Positions 1-8,469 of a DNA stretch of 64,000 nucleotides are shown one piece after another. Under the pieces are notes generated by a model. The model saw only the letters and a list, made by a program, of their open reading frames with translations. It had not been told where the DNA came from and ran no database searches. The stretch is taken from contig NZ_JAUSUG010000001.1 of assembly GCF_030813435.1 (NCBI RefSeq), positions 1 to 64,000 on the forward strand. Reading direction: 5' to 3'. Each line of letters starts with the position of its first letter. Within the stretch, counting starts at the first letter, position 1. The DNA is from Evansella vedderi (GTDB taxonomy: Bacteria; Bacillota; Bacilli; Bacillales; Salisediminibacteriaceae). The translations under genes were made by a program, and so were the position numbers.

Positions 1-480
1 ATCGATAGATTATAGCTGAAATTCGATAGAATATCGGCCCAATTCGATAGATTATCCATTTAGCTGGAAATTGAATCTTGCAGGTAACCCTTATTCAGAT
101 TAGAATCTTTCTAGTTCGATAGATTAATGGTTGAAATCGATAGATTATAGCTGAAATTCGATAGAATATCGGCCCAATTCGATAGATTATCCATTTAGCT
201 GGAAATTGAATCTTGCAGGTAACCCTTATTTAGATTAGAATAATTCTAGTTCGATAGATTAATGGTTGAAATCGATAGATTATAGCTGAAATTCGATAGA
301 ATATCGGTCCAATTCGATAGATTATCCATTTACCTGGAAATCAAACCTTACAGGCTACCCTTATTTAGATTAAAATTATTCTAGTTCGATAGATTAATGC
401 CCAATTTCGATAAATTATGGTGGCAATTCGATAGATTTTCTTCGTATTACGATAGATTAACCATTTATCTGGAAACAACT
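1..480. repeat. 135-bp tandem repeat array with 21-bp phased TTCGATAGATTA motifs (array A)
   Basis: The same 135-bp unit recurs with starts at 1, 136 and 271, followed by a diverged fourth copy to about 480; the array may continue left of the window. Each unit holds four copies of a 12-mer close to TTCGATAGATTA, each followed by a 9-bp spacer, so motifs start every 21 bp (115, 136, 157, 178; 250, 271, 292, 313; 385, 406, 427, 448). After the fourth motif comes a roughly 51-bp stretch that includes CCATTTAGCTGGAAA. Stop codons occur in all frames examined, so it is not coding. The same unit, inverted, is present at 21606-21865. The 21-bp spacing is two DNA turns, which suggests a protein-binding array, but the function is unknown. 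Confidence 0.9.
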
Positions 481-556
481 ACTTAAATAAACTGCTGTTT
501 TGTTTAAAAAATCAGATAGAAAGCTACAAAATGAATATTTTTTCGGAAAAATAGAA

Positions 557-583
557 AGGGGGCGGTTCAGGGAACCGCCCCCA
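557..583 (-). terminator. rho-independent terminator after phnC
   Basis: A perfect 11-bp stem (558-568 with 572-582, GGGGGCGGTTC arm) has a 3-base loop and is followed, in the minus direction, by a T-rich tract. It lies just past the stop of the minus-strand ATPase gene and closes the transporter operon. Confidence 0.85.
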
Positions 584-590
584 TAGCAAA

Positions 591-1346
591 TTATTTCTGT
601 TCTTCGTAGCCTTCGCCGTAGATTTCCGTCATTACTTCTTCCGTTAACAGTTCAGGTGCTCCGTCGAAAATCAATTCCCCATTCTTCAAGGCAATAATTC
701 TTGTTGCAAATCGCTTGGCCAGCTGTACGTCGTGCACATTAATGATGGTCACCAATTCTTTTTCCTCGTGGATCTGTTTTAACAGCTTAAATATTTTGAT
801 GGCGGTGCTTGGATCGAGACTTGCTACTGGTTCGTCTCCGAGAAAAATATAGGGATCCTGCACTAATGCTCTGGCAATTCCTACCCGTTGCTTTTGGCCG
901 CCGCTCAGTGCCTCTACGCGACGGTCTGCAAACTGCTCCAGTTCCACCGCTTTTAATGCAGCAATAGCTTTCTCCTTTTCCTCTGATGAGAAGATTCCCA
1001 TGAGGTTTTTCCAAGGCTTGCGTTTTCCGAAGGTTCCTGTCAGTACGTTTTGCATGACGGTGAGTCTTGGAATTAGATAGTAGTGTTGAAAGATCATGCC
1101 GATGTTCCGGCGGATTTTTCGCAGTTCCTCTTCTTTCAACGTTGTTAAAGAAACGTCGTTGACGACTACTTCCCCGGAGGATGGTTGTTGCAGACCGTTG
1201 ACGCAGCGGATGAAGGTGGATTTTCCTGCGCCGCTTTTGCCGAGCACGCAAATAAATTCCCCTTTGCGAAAGGAGGTAGACAAGCTTTTGATGGCTTCGT
1301 CTTCTGCTTTTTTATATCTAACGGATACATCTTCTAAAACGATCAT
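591..1346 (-). CDS. phnC: phosphonate/phosphite-type ABC transporter ATP-binding protein
   Basis: This is the cytoplasmic ATPase that powers uptake through the adjacent permease. It shows Walker A (GKSGAGKST), the ABC signature LSGGQKQR, Walker B (FLGDEP) and an H-loop, and the roughly 251-residue length is normal for PhnC. The ATG at 1346 is preferred because AGGAGG lies about 7 bases upstream; an upstream in-frame start would lie inside phnE. The gene order here is D-E-C, unlike the common C-D-E. The substrate (phosphonate, phosphite or a related oxyanion) cannot be told from sequence, and no C-P lyase genes are in the window. Confidence 0.88.
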   Translation of the reverse strand: MIVLEDVSVRYKKAEDEAIKSLSTSFRKGEFICVLGKSGAGKSTFIRCVNGLQQPSSGEVVVNDVSLTTLKEEELRKIRRNIGMIFQHYYLIPRLTVMQNVLTGTFGKRKPWKNLMGIFSSEEKEKAIAALKAVELEQFADRRVEALSGGQKQRVGIARALVQDPYIFLGDEPVASLDPSTAIKIFKLLKQIHEEKELVTIINVHDVQLAKRFATRIIALKNGELIFDGAPELLTEEVMTEIYGEGYEEQK

Positions 1347-1359
1347 TACAATTTCCTCC

Positions 1360-2121
1360 TTAAATAACGCGCTTGCGGACGTAGCTGCCAATGAAGTCAA
1401 CGATGATGACGAGCGCCATAATCATGATGATGTCTAAGGCAACGGCCGTGTAGTAAAAGCTGTTAAAGTGGTTGAATAACAATTGTCCCAGTCCGCCGCC
1501 GCCGATAAATCCAAGAATTAACGAGGTCCGGATGGCTACTTCAAATCGGTAAAAATAATGGGATAAGACATTTGGCCAAATTTGCGGCAGGATAGAAAAT
1601 AACACGGCTACCCAGCGCGTTGCCCCAACAGTTTTCATGGCTTCCTGTGGTCCAGGATCCGCTGCTTCAATGAGCTCGGATATGAGTTTTCCAAGGACTC
1701 CGATGTTATGTAATAAAATGGCAAGGACCGCTGGGAAGGGGCCTAAACCTAGGGCGACTACGAGAATGAGTCCGAATACAATTTCTGGAACGGAGCGTAG
1801 TCCGCTAAGGCTCGTTCGCGTGAGTCCATACAAAAAGGGATGACGGCTCGTGTTGTGAGCCGCCATAAAGCTTATGGGCAGGGCGACGAGCAGGGCAAAG
1901 AAGGATCCGAGAAACGCCACCGCCAGAGTCACTAGACTGGCTTCAAGGAGCCTCGGGAATAACGACCATTCAATGGGAAAAAATCGTGTGGCAACGAACT
2001 GAATGGCGTCCCCAAAACGGTAGAAGTTTCGGAAATCGAATCCGGTTATATTCATGCTCCACCACGTTAACGCGATGACAATAAGCAAATAAATGAGATA
2101 TTTCGGTTTAAACCAAGCCAT
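1360..2121 (-). CDS. phnE: phosphonate/phosphite-type ABC transporter permease
   Basis: A 253-residue inner-membrane permease with about six hydrophobic segments. The BPD_transp_1 coupling loop shows as an EAMKTVGATRW-like stretch about two-thirds along, which contacts the ATPase. The stop codon is 13 bases from the phnC start and the phnC ribosome site overlaps its end, so the two are translationally coupled. The gene sits between the binding-protein gene and phnC on the same strand. PhnE family by length and neighbours; substrate not proven. Confidence 0.87.
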   Translation of the reverse strand: MAWFKPKYLIYLLIVIALTWWSMNITGFDFRNFYRFGDAIQFVATRFFPIEWSLFPRLLEASLVTLAVAFLGSFFALLVALPISFMAAHNTSRHPFLYGLTRTSLSGLRSVPEIVFGLILVVALGLGPFPAVLAILLHNIGVLGKLISELIEAADPGPQEAMKTVGATRWVAVLFSILPQIWPNVLSHYFYRFEVAIRTSLILGFIGGGGLGQLLFNHFNSFYYTAVALDIIMIMALVIIVDFIGSYVRKRVI

Positions 2122-2190
2122 AAGCTGTAGACCTTTCCTTTTTAATAAATTCTGTTAAAAGATGTATTAATTTTTAACAGAGTTGATTGA

Positions 2191-2221
2191 AGCGGAAGCG
2201 TTGCTCGCGAAACCAGGACGT
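2191..2221. repeat. decayed fragment of the GC-rich dispersed repeat
   Basis: The segment GAAGCGTTGCTCGCG followed by AACCAGGACG matches, in reverse complement, the GC-rich repeat copies at 5970-6080 and 18352-18425 with a few changes. It lies in the roughly 180-bp gap between phnD and phnE. Confidence 0.55.
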
Positions 2222-2301
2222 GGGCTGCCTTTAGATATAATTGGAGTAACCTGAAAGCGAAAATCAACATCCAAGTTTAACAACGAGTTTGATAAAATTT
2301 C

Positions 2302-3207
2302 TTAATCTTCCTGTGGGTTAAGCATTTGTGGGCGGACGGCGTAAATGGCGTTGAGAACATTTTCATATTGTGATGGGTCCGTTACAACAAAGCCTGATGC
2401 TCCACCAAAAACACGTAAAATTTCATCATCTGTAATATTTAAAAACACTTCTTGAATTTGTTCGATTAGTTCTGGATCTGTACCACCAGGAACTACCCAA
2501 GGATATTGATACAGCTGTTCCGACTGCCATATGATTTTGAATTGGGATTCGTCTAACTCACCTTTGTCAACTAACGAGTGGAAGATGGCACTGTCAATGG
2601 CACCTGCATCTACCAATTGGTTTTGCACTTGTTGTCCTGTAATGTCATGGGATCCAGTATAGACAACGGATTTAAAGGAGTGATCGTCCTCTGATTGGAA
2701 CACACCACGCCGCATCAATTCGTAAGAAGGAATAATCGATCCGGATGTGGAGCTAATGCTTCCAAAGGCAAAATCGACTTCTTCCACATTCGCAAGTAAT
2801 TCATCTAATGAGTCCCAAGGGCTGTCGGCATGGGTAACAATGTAAGAATAGTAATATGGTTCCCCGTTGATTAACGGTGATAGAATGGCTTCCGCACCGC
2901 TCTGCTCGTGGGCAATTAAGTACGTAGTTGGCCCTAAAAACGCTAAATCCACGTGATTATAGTTAATAGCTTCCACTACTGCATTGTAGTTCGGATAGAT
3001 TTCTAATTCAACTTCTTTGCCTAGTCCTTCAGCAAGCTCAGCTTCTAGCTTCCTGTAACCCTCTTCCACAACCCCGGTAGATTGGGCTGGAATTGCTGCT
3101 ACGGTAAAGGTACCTCCTTCTCCAGCTTCCGTTGCTGGACCTTCGTTTGTGCAGGCTGCTAAAAAAATAAGTGCTGCTGCTGAAAATAAAAGTAAAAGTT
3201 TTCTCAT
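2302..3207 (-). CDS. phnD: phosphonate/phosphite-type substrate-binding lipoprotein
   Basis: A 301-residue periplasmic-binding-type protein anchored as a lipoprotein. The N-terminus has a signal peptide ending in the lipobox LAAC (Cys19), followed by a flexible Glu/Gly-rich linker. The body shows PhnD-family signs such as YNHVDLAFLGPTTY and a GSISSTSGS anion-binding loop. It is the first gene of the minus-strand operon and is divergent from a LysR regulator. The 180-bp gap before phnE holds a decayed repeat, so readthrough may be reduced. Ligand not assignable from sequence alone. Confidence 0.88.
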   Translation of the reverse strand: MRKLLLLFSAAALIFLAACTNEGPATEAGEGGTFTVAAIPAQSTGVVEEGYRKLEAELAEGLGKEVELEIYPNYNAVVEAINYNHVDLAFLGPTTYLIAHEQSGAEAILSPLINGEPYYYSYIVTHADSPWDSLDELLANVEEVDFAFGSISSTSGSIIPSYELMRRGVFQSEDDHSFKSVVYTGSHDITGQQVQNQLVDAGAIDSAIFHSLVDKGELDESQFKIIWQSEQLYQYPWVVPGGTDPELIEQIQEVFLNITDDEILRVFGGASGFVVTDPSQYENVLNAIYAVRPQMLNPQED

Positions 3208-3296
3208 TTTCCTTTTCCCCTTTTTATTTGTTGTTTGTTAGTATGCTTTCCTATGAAAGATTTAACCTTACAAAAGAGATTATATAATAATAGGTA

Positions 3297-3313
3297 TATA
3301 ACTTAAAGTTATA
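3297..3313. promoter_or_regulatory. probable LysR operator between phnD and lysR
   Basis: A 17-bp palindrome has arms TATAACTT and AAGTTATA around a single A. It contains the T-N11-A pattern that LysR-type regulators typically bind. It lies in the divergent gap between the transporter operon and the LysR gene, so it could serve both promoters. Binding is inferred. Confidence 0.55.
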
Positions 3314-3407
3314 ATTATAATAAAAACTTGTTAAAATTGTTTCCTTTTCTTTGGACTGTATTTATCATAAACTACAAATAAGAAGAGGGACGGGGGGAAG
3401 TTGGGCG

Positions 3408-4289
3408 ATGGACTTAAAAAAAATTAAGACTTTCATGATGGTAGTTGACCATAAAAGTTTTTCTACAGTGGCGGAATTATTGGATATTACGCAGCCTGGT
3501 GTAAGTAAACAAATCAAGAATTTAGAGAAAACACTTGGAGTTCCCCTAGTATACCGTGATTCGTTGGAGCCAACGGAAGCGGGGCGAATTGTGTATCGCA
3601 AAGGAACGGAGTTTATTTCCTCCTGGGAGGAGCTAGTGGAGGAATGCCGCCAGTTTCAGGGGGAACTGTCCGGTCAGCTGCGAGTGGGGGCAAGCTCTAT
3701 ACCTGGAACGTACTTTGTCCCTGCCATTTTGCGAAATTACTTAGACAATTTTCCGCGGATGGAAATTCAACTGTCTATTTTTGAATCGGAAGAAGTGGTC
3801 CAGCAAGTGTTGGAAGGGAAACTAGATATTGGTTATGTGGGTAGTCAAGTAAGCGACAGCCGTTTAGCCAGTCAAACGGTGGCGAAGGATAAACTTTTAG
3901 TTATAGGACCAGCCGGAAGTGAGGAAGCGGGAAGTTTCCATGAGTTAAAAGAGCATCCTTTCATATTTCGCAGCAGTCGTTCAGGTACATGGAAGGCTGT
4001 GATAGAAGGATTTCGCTTATGGGGGCACTCCGTGGATGAACTGAAATGTGTGTCCACGGTCCACAATACAGAAGGGGCCATCTCCATGGTGGAAGCAGGC
4101 CTCGGCTATACAGTCGTTTCCGATATTGCAGCGAAGAAAGCTATGAAGCATGGGAATATTAGCATTGTAGCGGAACTGCCAGTGGAACGGACTTTTTACG
4201 CTATCTGTCTAGCTAATAAAGAGCATAATAAAGCGATATCCCCGCTCATGCACGGAGAAGGGTATTTGGGTTGGGGATTTAATACTTAA
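3408..4289 (+). CDS. LysR-family transcriptional regulator
   Basis: A 293-residue regulator with an N-terminal winged helix-turn-helix (about residues 1-60, including the STVAELLDITQPGVSKQIKN helix-turn-helix) and a C-terminal LysR substrate-binding fold. The ATG at 3408 is chosen because a GGGGGGAAG ribosome site lies just upstream; a longer frame to 3351 lacks one. It resembles the CysL-like branch. Being divergent from phnD and sharing a palindromic intergenic site, it probably controls the transporter. The effector is unknown. Confidence 0.85.
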   Translation: MDLKKIKTFMMVVDHKSFSTVAELLDITQPGVSKQIKNLEKTLGVPLVYRDSLEPTEAGRIVYRKGTEFISSWEELVEECRQFQGELSGQLRVGASSIPGTYFVPAILRNYLDNFPRMEIQLSIFESEEVVQQVLEGKLDIGYVGSQVSDSRLASQTVAKDKLLVIGPAGSEEAGSFHELKEHPFIFRSSRSGTWKAVIEGFRLWGHSVDELKCVSTVHNTEGAISMVEAGLGYTVVSDIAAKKAMKHGNISIVAELPVERTFYAICLANKEHNKAISPLMHGEGYLGWGFNT

Positions 4290-4387
4290 AACGTTGTAAC
4301 AACGCAATTGCCCCTTTCACACGCTCAATTGTGTTCATAAAATCATAAATTAAACTGGGTTCGCCAATAGGGTCCAACAAAAGTAAA

Positions 4388-4531
4388 GAGGCTGGGACAA
4401 AAGTATTTTTACTAATAAGAAATCCGAACAAACTAGATGTAGGTGCAATCTACCCCCTTCGGAAATATACTTCCCTAAGGTAGTGCATTGTTCGTATTTC
4501 CGATTAAACACTTTAGTTTTGTCCCAGCCTC
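4388..4531. repeat. GAGGCTGGGACAAAA element, copy 1 (full length)
   Basis: A 144-bp intergenic element with perfect 15-bp terminal inverted repeats, GAGGCTGGGACAAAA and TTTTGTCCCAGCCTC. Inside are a conserved TTCGGAAATATACTTC block and a GTATTTCC block. It lies between two convergent genes. Related copies are at 9866, 12571, 35840, 49826, 52050 and 60040. It carries no coding capacity, so it would be a non-autonomous repeat; the terminal pairing could also fold as a terminator in RNA. Confidence 0.88.
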
Positions 4532-4540
4532 AAACCATTT

Positions 4541-5812
4541 TCAAGCCGATTCTGAGTGAAAGCTAGAAACGGGAAAGGTGACCTTAAATTCAGTCCCATC
4601 TCCCGGTTGGCTTTTAATGTCAATTGATCCGTTCATGGACTGGACAATTCGGAAGATCAATGGGGTTCCGAGTCCTGTCCCTTTATCCTTCGTTGTAAAG
4701 TACCTGGTCCCAAGTTTTTCTACTTCCTTAGGTGTCATACCGATGCCCGAGTCTTTAATAATGATGAAAACATGGGTGTTATTTCCTTTAACGGTCAGCT
4801 GAAGCGCCCCACCATTAGGAATGGCTTCAATACCATTCTTAGCAATATTAATAAAGCATTGTCGAAAATAGCTTGCAACCCCATCCACAAAGACATGCTC
4901 CTTCTCAATGGAAGTCTGCACATCCACTTTATTCATCAAAGCGTAAGGGTAAATAATATTTGTTACATAGTTTAACTCTTTCACCACATCTAAGGGAACC
5001 GTTTCCTGGTTGGATTTTGTCAACGATAAAAAATCAGTGATGATGGCTTCCCCGCGGTAGAGCTCACTAAGGGCAAGGTCAATATAGCTTTTCCTTTTCT
5101 CCTCAGGAACATTATCGTTATACAACAATTGTAAAAACCCTTTTGTAACAGTTAAAGGATTGCGAACCTCATGGGAAACACTGGCCGATAACTGGCTTAT
5201 GGTACTGAGCTTATCCGTTTCCAGATAAATTTTTTCCCTCAGCGCTTTATAATGGAACATATCCTCTATTAGGAAAGTGACAAGACATGCCCCTAGAACC
5301 GTTATTAAAATATAAGCTGCTCCAGGTAAAATCATATGGCTAGTAGGAACATCATCCAATATACGAATGGAAATTAAAGTTAACAAACTTTCACTGAATG
5401 CAATGCTACTGATAAAAAGAATTTTTTTCCGACTGTTTAACTTAAAGAAATATCCCTTTAAAAATGGAATAATAAACAATAAAGTTGATATCACCAAAGT
5501 AAGATAAATCCCATCGCCACCAATGATATAGCGGTAAGGAATAATAGTAAGCATAGCTACTATTGCCGACGGAAAACCTATGTAGAGTGCACCGAGCAAG
5601 AAAGGGATGTACCTCAAATCCATTATAAATTCAGAGCTGAATGGTAATGGAAAGCTCATACATAAGAGGATAGTAACAGGGATGACAAGAAACGTTATGA
5701 TACTTTTTTGTTTAAACATGAAATAATCTCGGTCCAGCCAAAACATCCGATAAACAAGTATAGGAACTAATAGAAAAAGCAGATTGTTTAAAAGCGACTG
5801 TATGGATGCCAC
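4541..5812 (-). CDS. KinB-like membrane sensor histidine kinase (paralogue 1)
   Basis: A 423-residue sensor kinase. The N-terminal 185 residues form about five to six membrane segments of the 5TM-Lyt-like sensor fold. The H-box has the phospho-accepting His214 in SVSHEVRNP, and the N-box, DSGIGM and GTGLGTPL nucleotide-binding motifs follow. Size and plan match KinB, which feeds the sporulation phosphorelay. The GTG at 5812 follows GGAGG by 10 bases and aligns exactly with the start of the neighbour paralogue, so it is preferred over a TTG at 5836. The gene is highly similar to the next one and arose by tandem duplication. Confidence 0.88.
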   Translation of the reverse strand: MASIQSLLNNLLFLLVPILVYRMFWLDRDYFMFKQKSIITFLVIPVTILLCMSFPLPFSSEFIMDLRYIPFLLGALYIGFPSAIVAMLTIIPYRYIIGGDGIYLTLVISTLLFIIPFLKGYFFKLNSRKKILFISSIAFSESLLTLISIRILDDVPTSHMILPGAAYILITVLGACLVTFLIEDMFHYKALREKIYLETDKLSTISQLSASVSHEVRNPLTVTKGFLQLLYNDNVPEEKRKSYIDLALSELYRGEAIITDFLSLTKSNQETVPLDVVKELNYVTNIIYPYALMNKVDVQTSIEKEHVFVDGVASYFRQCFINIAKNGIEAIPNGGALQLTVKGNNTHVFIIIKDSGIGMTPKEVEKLGTRYFTTKDKGTGLGTPLIFRIVQSMNGSIDIKSQPGDGTEFKVTFPVSSFHSESA

Positions 5813-5969
5813 ACAACTCGATCCTCCGATCCCCAAATTTAAGGTAAATACCCATAGAAAGTGATAGATTATGAAAAAATAATATCAAAAAACAAAATCA
5901 CTTTGTACATAAAATTAAAAATAAATAGTACAATTTATGGACATTTATCTTGCTGTCTTTTAGAGGTAG

Positions 5970-6080
5970 GCTACAGGCAAAATGTCACCGTCCTGGTTCC
6001 GCGGGCAACGCTTCAGCCTCCTCGTTCCCGCGGGGTCTTCAGCCGTTGCTTTTCCCGCAGGAGTCTCGTATCTTCCGCTC
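5970..6080. repeat. GC-rich dispersed repeat, copy in kinase intergenic gap
   Basis: A roughly 110-bp GC-rich block containing TTCCGCGGGCAACGCTTC and CCCGCGGGGTCTTCAG segments. The reverse complement recurs in the 195-bp tandem array at 61371-61850 and, in part, at 18352-18425. It lies in the 349-bp gap between the two kinase genes, upstream of paralogue 1. No gene was found in this gap. Confidence 0.8.
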
Positions 6081-6161
6081 AAATCAACAGTGTAAAAAAT
6101 TAACATTATCCTTTAACATAGCCTATTAAATAAACCTGCTTCTCTGTTTCTATGTAAGCGA

Positions 6162-7436
6162 TTACGCTGTTTCATAATGAACTTGGGGAGCGGTTGGGAG
6201 TTTTACAATAAATTTCGTCCCTTTTCCCTTCTGGCTTTGGATATTAATGCAACCATTCATAGACTCTACGATTCTAAAAATGAGGGGAGTTCCGAGACCG
6301 GTTCCCTTTTCTTTTGTTGTGTAGTATTGTGTCCCTAATTTTGCGACTTCCTTCGGTGACATACCAATTCCTGTATCTTTAATTTCTATAAACACATGTG
6401 TATTACTGGAGGTTATATTTAACTCAAGGGTTCCTCCATCTGGCATCGCCTCGATCCCATTTTTTGCGATATTAATTAGGCATTGACGAAAATGGCTGGC
6501 AACTCCGTCTACCACTACATTATCGTGCTCAAAGGACGTTTCTACATTTACTTTATACATGAGGGCATAGGGGGAAATGATATTATGTACGTAATTTAGC
6601 TCCTTAACCACATCTAATGGAATTGTTTCTTGGTTCGATTTCGTTAAAGACAAGAAATCGCTAATGATGGCTTCCCCCCTGTAAAGCTCACTTAGGGCTA
6701 AATCAATATAACTTCTTCTTTTTCCATCCGGAAGATCGTTACTATATAGTAGCTGCAGAAATCCCTTCGTCACTGTCAAGGGATTCCGCACCTCATGAGA
6801 AACACTTGCAGACAGTTCACTTATGGTACTGAGTTTATCCGTTTGCAGGTAAACCCTTTCCCGAAGTGCTTTGTAATGAAACATGTCTTCAATTAAAAAG
6901 AGAATGAGCCAAGTAGCCAACACTTGTGAGAAAGCGATTGCAATAGCAGGAAATAGAATAGAAGGGAAGGTAACACCATTTATAATTAAAACGAAAATGG
7001 TAAGCAGACTTATAATTAGTGCGATACCCATAGCAAGTAAATTCTTTCCTTTACGATTCATACTTAGGAAATACACCTTGAAAAAAGGAATAGTCAGCAA
7101 AAATAAACTAGTTCCAAGAGTCGTCCAATAAGCACCTTCGCCACCTATGAACATCCGGTAAGGAATGATCGTAACTACAGCAGCAATAGCTGCTGGAAAA
7201 CCAATATATAATCCTCCTAAAATAAAAGGAACGTATCTTAAGTCAAAAATAAACTCTGAGTTAAAGTTTAATGGAAAACTCATACATAATAGAATAGTAA
7301 TGGGAATTACGACAAACGTTATCAATCTTTTTTGTTTGAATAATAGATTATCTCGATCAAGCCAAAACATCCGATAAACCAAAATAGGAAGCAACAGAAA
7401 TAGTACATTATTTAACAATGTTTGCACAGATTCCAC
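6162..7436 (-). CDS. KinB-like membrane sensor histidine kinase (paralogue 2)
   Basis: A 424-residue kinase with the same architecture as its downstream paralogue: hydrophobic sensor region to about residue 185, His214 in SVSHEVRNP, N-box Asn326, DTGIGM at 354-359 and GTGLGTPL near 378. The GTG start at 7436 is supported by GGAGGGG about 10 bases upstream. The catalytic half is nearly the same in both copies while the membrane half differs more, which suggests different signals and the same partner. KinB family kinases phosphorylate Spo0F; that target is inferred here. Similar AT-rich upstream regions show that the promoter was duplicated too. Confidence 0.88.
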   Translation of the reverse strand: MESVQTLLNNVLFLLLPILVYRMFWLDRDNLLFKQKRLITFVVIPITILLCMSFPLNFNSEFIFDLRYVPFILGGLYIGFPAAIAAVVTIIPYRMFIGGEGAYWTTLGTSLFLLTIPFFKVYFLSMNRKGKNLLAMGIALIISLLTIFVLIINGVTFPSILFPAIAIAFSQVLATWLILFLIEDMFHYKALRERVYLQTDKLSTISELSASVSHEVRNPLTVTKGFLQLLYSNDLPDGKRRSYIDLALSELYRGEAIISDFLSLTKSNQETIPLDVVKELNYVHNIISPYALMYKVNVETSFEHDNVVVDGVASHFRQCLINIAKNGIEAMPDGGTLELNITSSNTHVFIEIKDTGIGMSPKEVAKLGTQYYTTKEKGTGLGTPLIFRIVESMNGCINIQSQKGKGTKFIVKLPTAPQVHYETA

Positions 7437-7653
7437 TTGACTCCACCCCTCCTTCTAAAAAAATTGAGGATTATCGTTCAAATGATAGACTATAACAAAA
7501 TAATAACAAAAAATTAACAAATTTTATACAAAAAAACTATAGAATATACATATAATTCTAAATTTTTGTCGTAATTGGAAGAAAAAATACCAACTCAGCA
7601 GTGGAACTTTATCTTAGTTATAACGTAGAAATTATTAAAAGGAGGAAATTCTT

Positions 7654-8223
7654 ATGATGCAAAGAATGATGAGTATTGCCATTGCGTTTGTTTTCCTATT
7701 TACATTGGGTGCTTGCAATGATAGGGAGACTCTTATTCCAGAGGGGATGGAAAAGTTTGTTGATGATGAAGCTAACATTTCAACTGTTAAGCCTGAAAAT
7801 TGGGAACGCATTGACTATCCAGAGGCTACTGATGAAAATGCTGTAGTGTTTCAATCATCAGAGAATACTTCTATTAATATAAATCAATCCATTTACTTTA
7901 TAACAACAAATGATTCTAAAACAACTAACATTTTAAAAGAGAGCTATAGAGAAAGTGATTCTTATGATGACTTTGTGGACCGCTTTATTGATCGCTACAG
8001 CAATATCGTAGGGAGTTCATTTGAGAAAATTGATGAAGTTGATGGCCACATCCCAGTCTTTTCTTTCGACTTGGGAGAGGTAATAAGTATATTCGCCATT
8101 ATAGAATCAAACAACACCCCTTATTTCATTCATTTGAAAGGGGATAATGATAGTTCGGAAATAGAATCAAGTAGTTACGAGTATTTCATAAATATAATAA
8201 AGGAAACGCAACCTTTAAAATAA
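7654..8223 (+). CDS. small lipoprotein of unknown function
   Basis: A 189-residue protein with a signal peptide and a lipobox LGAC (Cys near 21), so it is probably membrane-anchored outside the cell. The mature part, with FVDDEANISTVKPENWERI near its start, resembles PsbP/DUF1795-like small lipoproteins only loosely. AAAGGAGG lies 8 bases before the first ATG. It is a single-gene unit with its own terminator. Function not recognised. Confidence 0.78.
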   Translation: MMQRMMSIAIAFVFLFTLGACNDRETLIPEGMEKFVDDEANISTVKPENWERIDYPEATDENAVVFQSSENTSININQSIYFITTNDSKTTNILKESYRESDSYDDFVDRFIDRYSNIVGSSFEKIDEVDGHIPVFSFDLGEVISIFAIIESNNTPYFIHLKGDNDSSEIESSSYEYFINIIKETQPLK

Positions 8224-8264
8224 TTTGTTACGAAAGAGTAGGTAGGGGCAGAAGAACTTAAGTA

Positions 8265-8299
8265 GGGCGTCTATCATAAGAAGAGACGTCCTATTTTTC
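8265..8299 (+). terminator. rho-independent terminator after lipoprotein gene
   Basis: GGGCGTCT (8265-8272) pairs with AGACGTCC (8284-8291), with one G-U pair, and is followed by TATTTTT. It lies about 40 bases past the lipoprotein stop. Confidence 0.8.
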
Positions 8300-8469
8300 A
8301 ATAAATTTATCCATAATACGATTGGGAAAAGTTTGGTCAATGACATGTGATTCTGCCTCTGAGTTATATTTTTTAGCTTATAACGGAATCTATTTAAAAG
8401 AAGGGTTTAAGTAATGGACAGCCAATACATTACATAGGTACGTATCAATAAAATAGGGGGAGATACATA

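Noticed and set aside
1-480. Regular repeats considered as a CRISPR array
   Set aside because: The 9-bp gaps are too short for spacers and are themselves repeated every 135 bp; no cas genes occur in the window.
1-480. TTATCC in the 135-bp units considered as DnaA boxes of a replication origin
   Set aside because: The sequence continues CATT instead of the ACA of TTATCCACA, and no dnaA, dnaN or plasmid rep gene is near.
787-1251. 154-codon frame antisense to phnC
   Set aside because: It is in another frame of a clear ABC ATPase gene and has a composition expected of a shadow frame.
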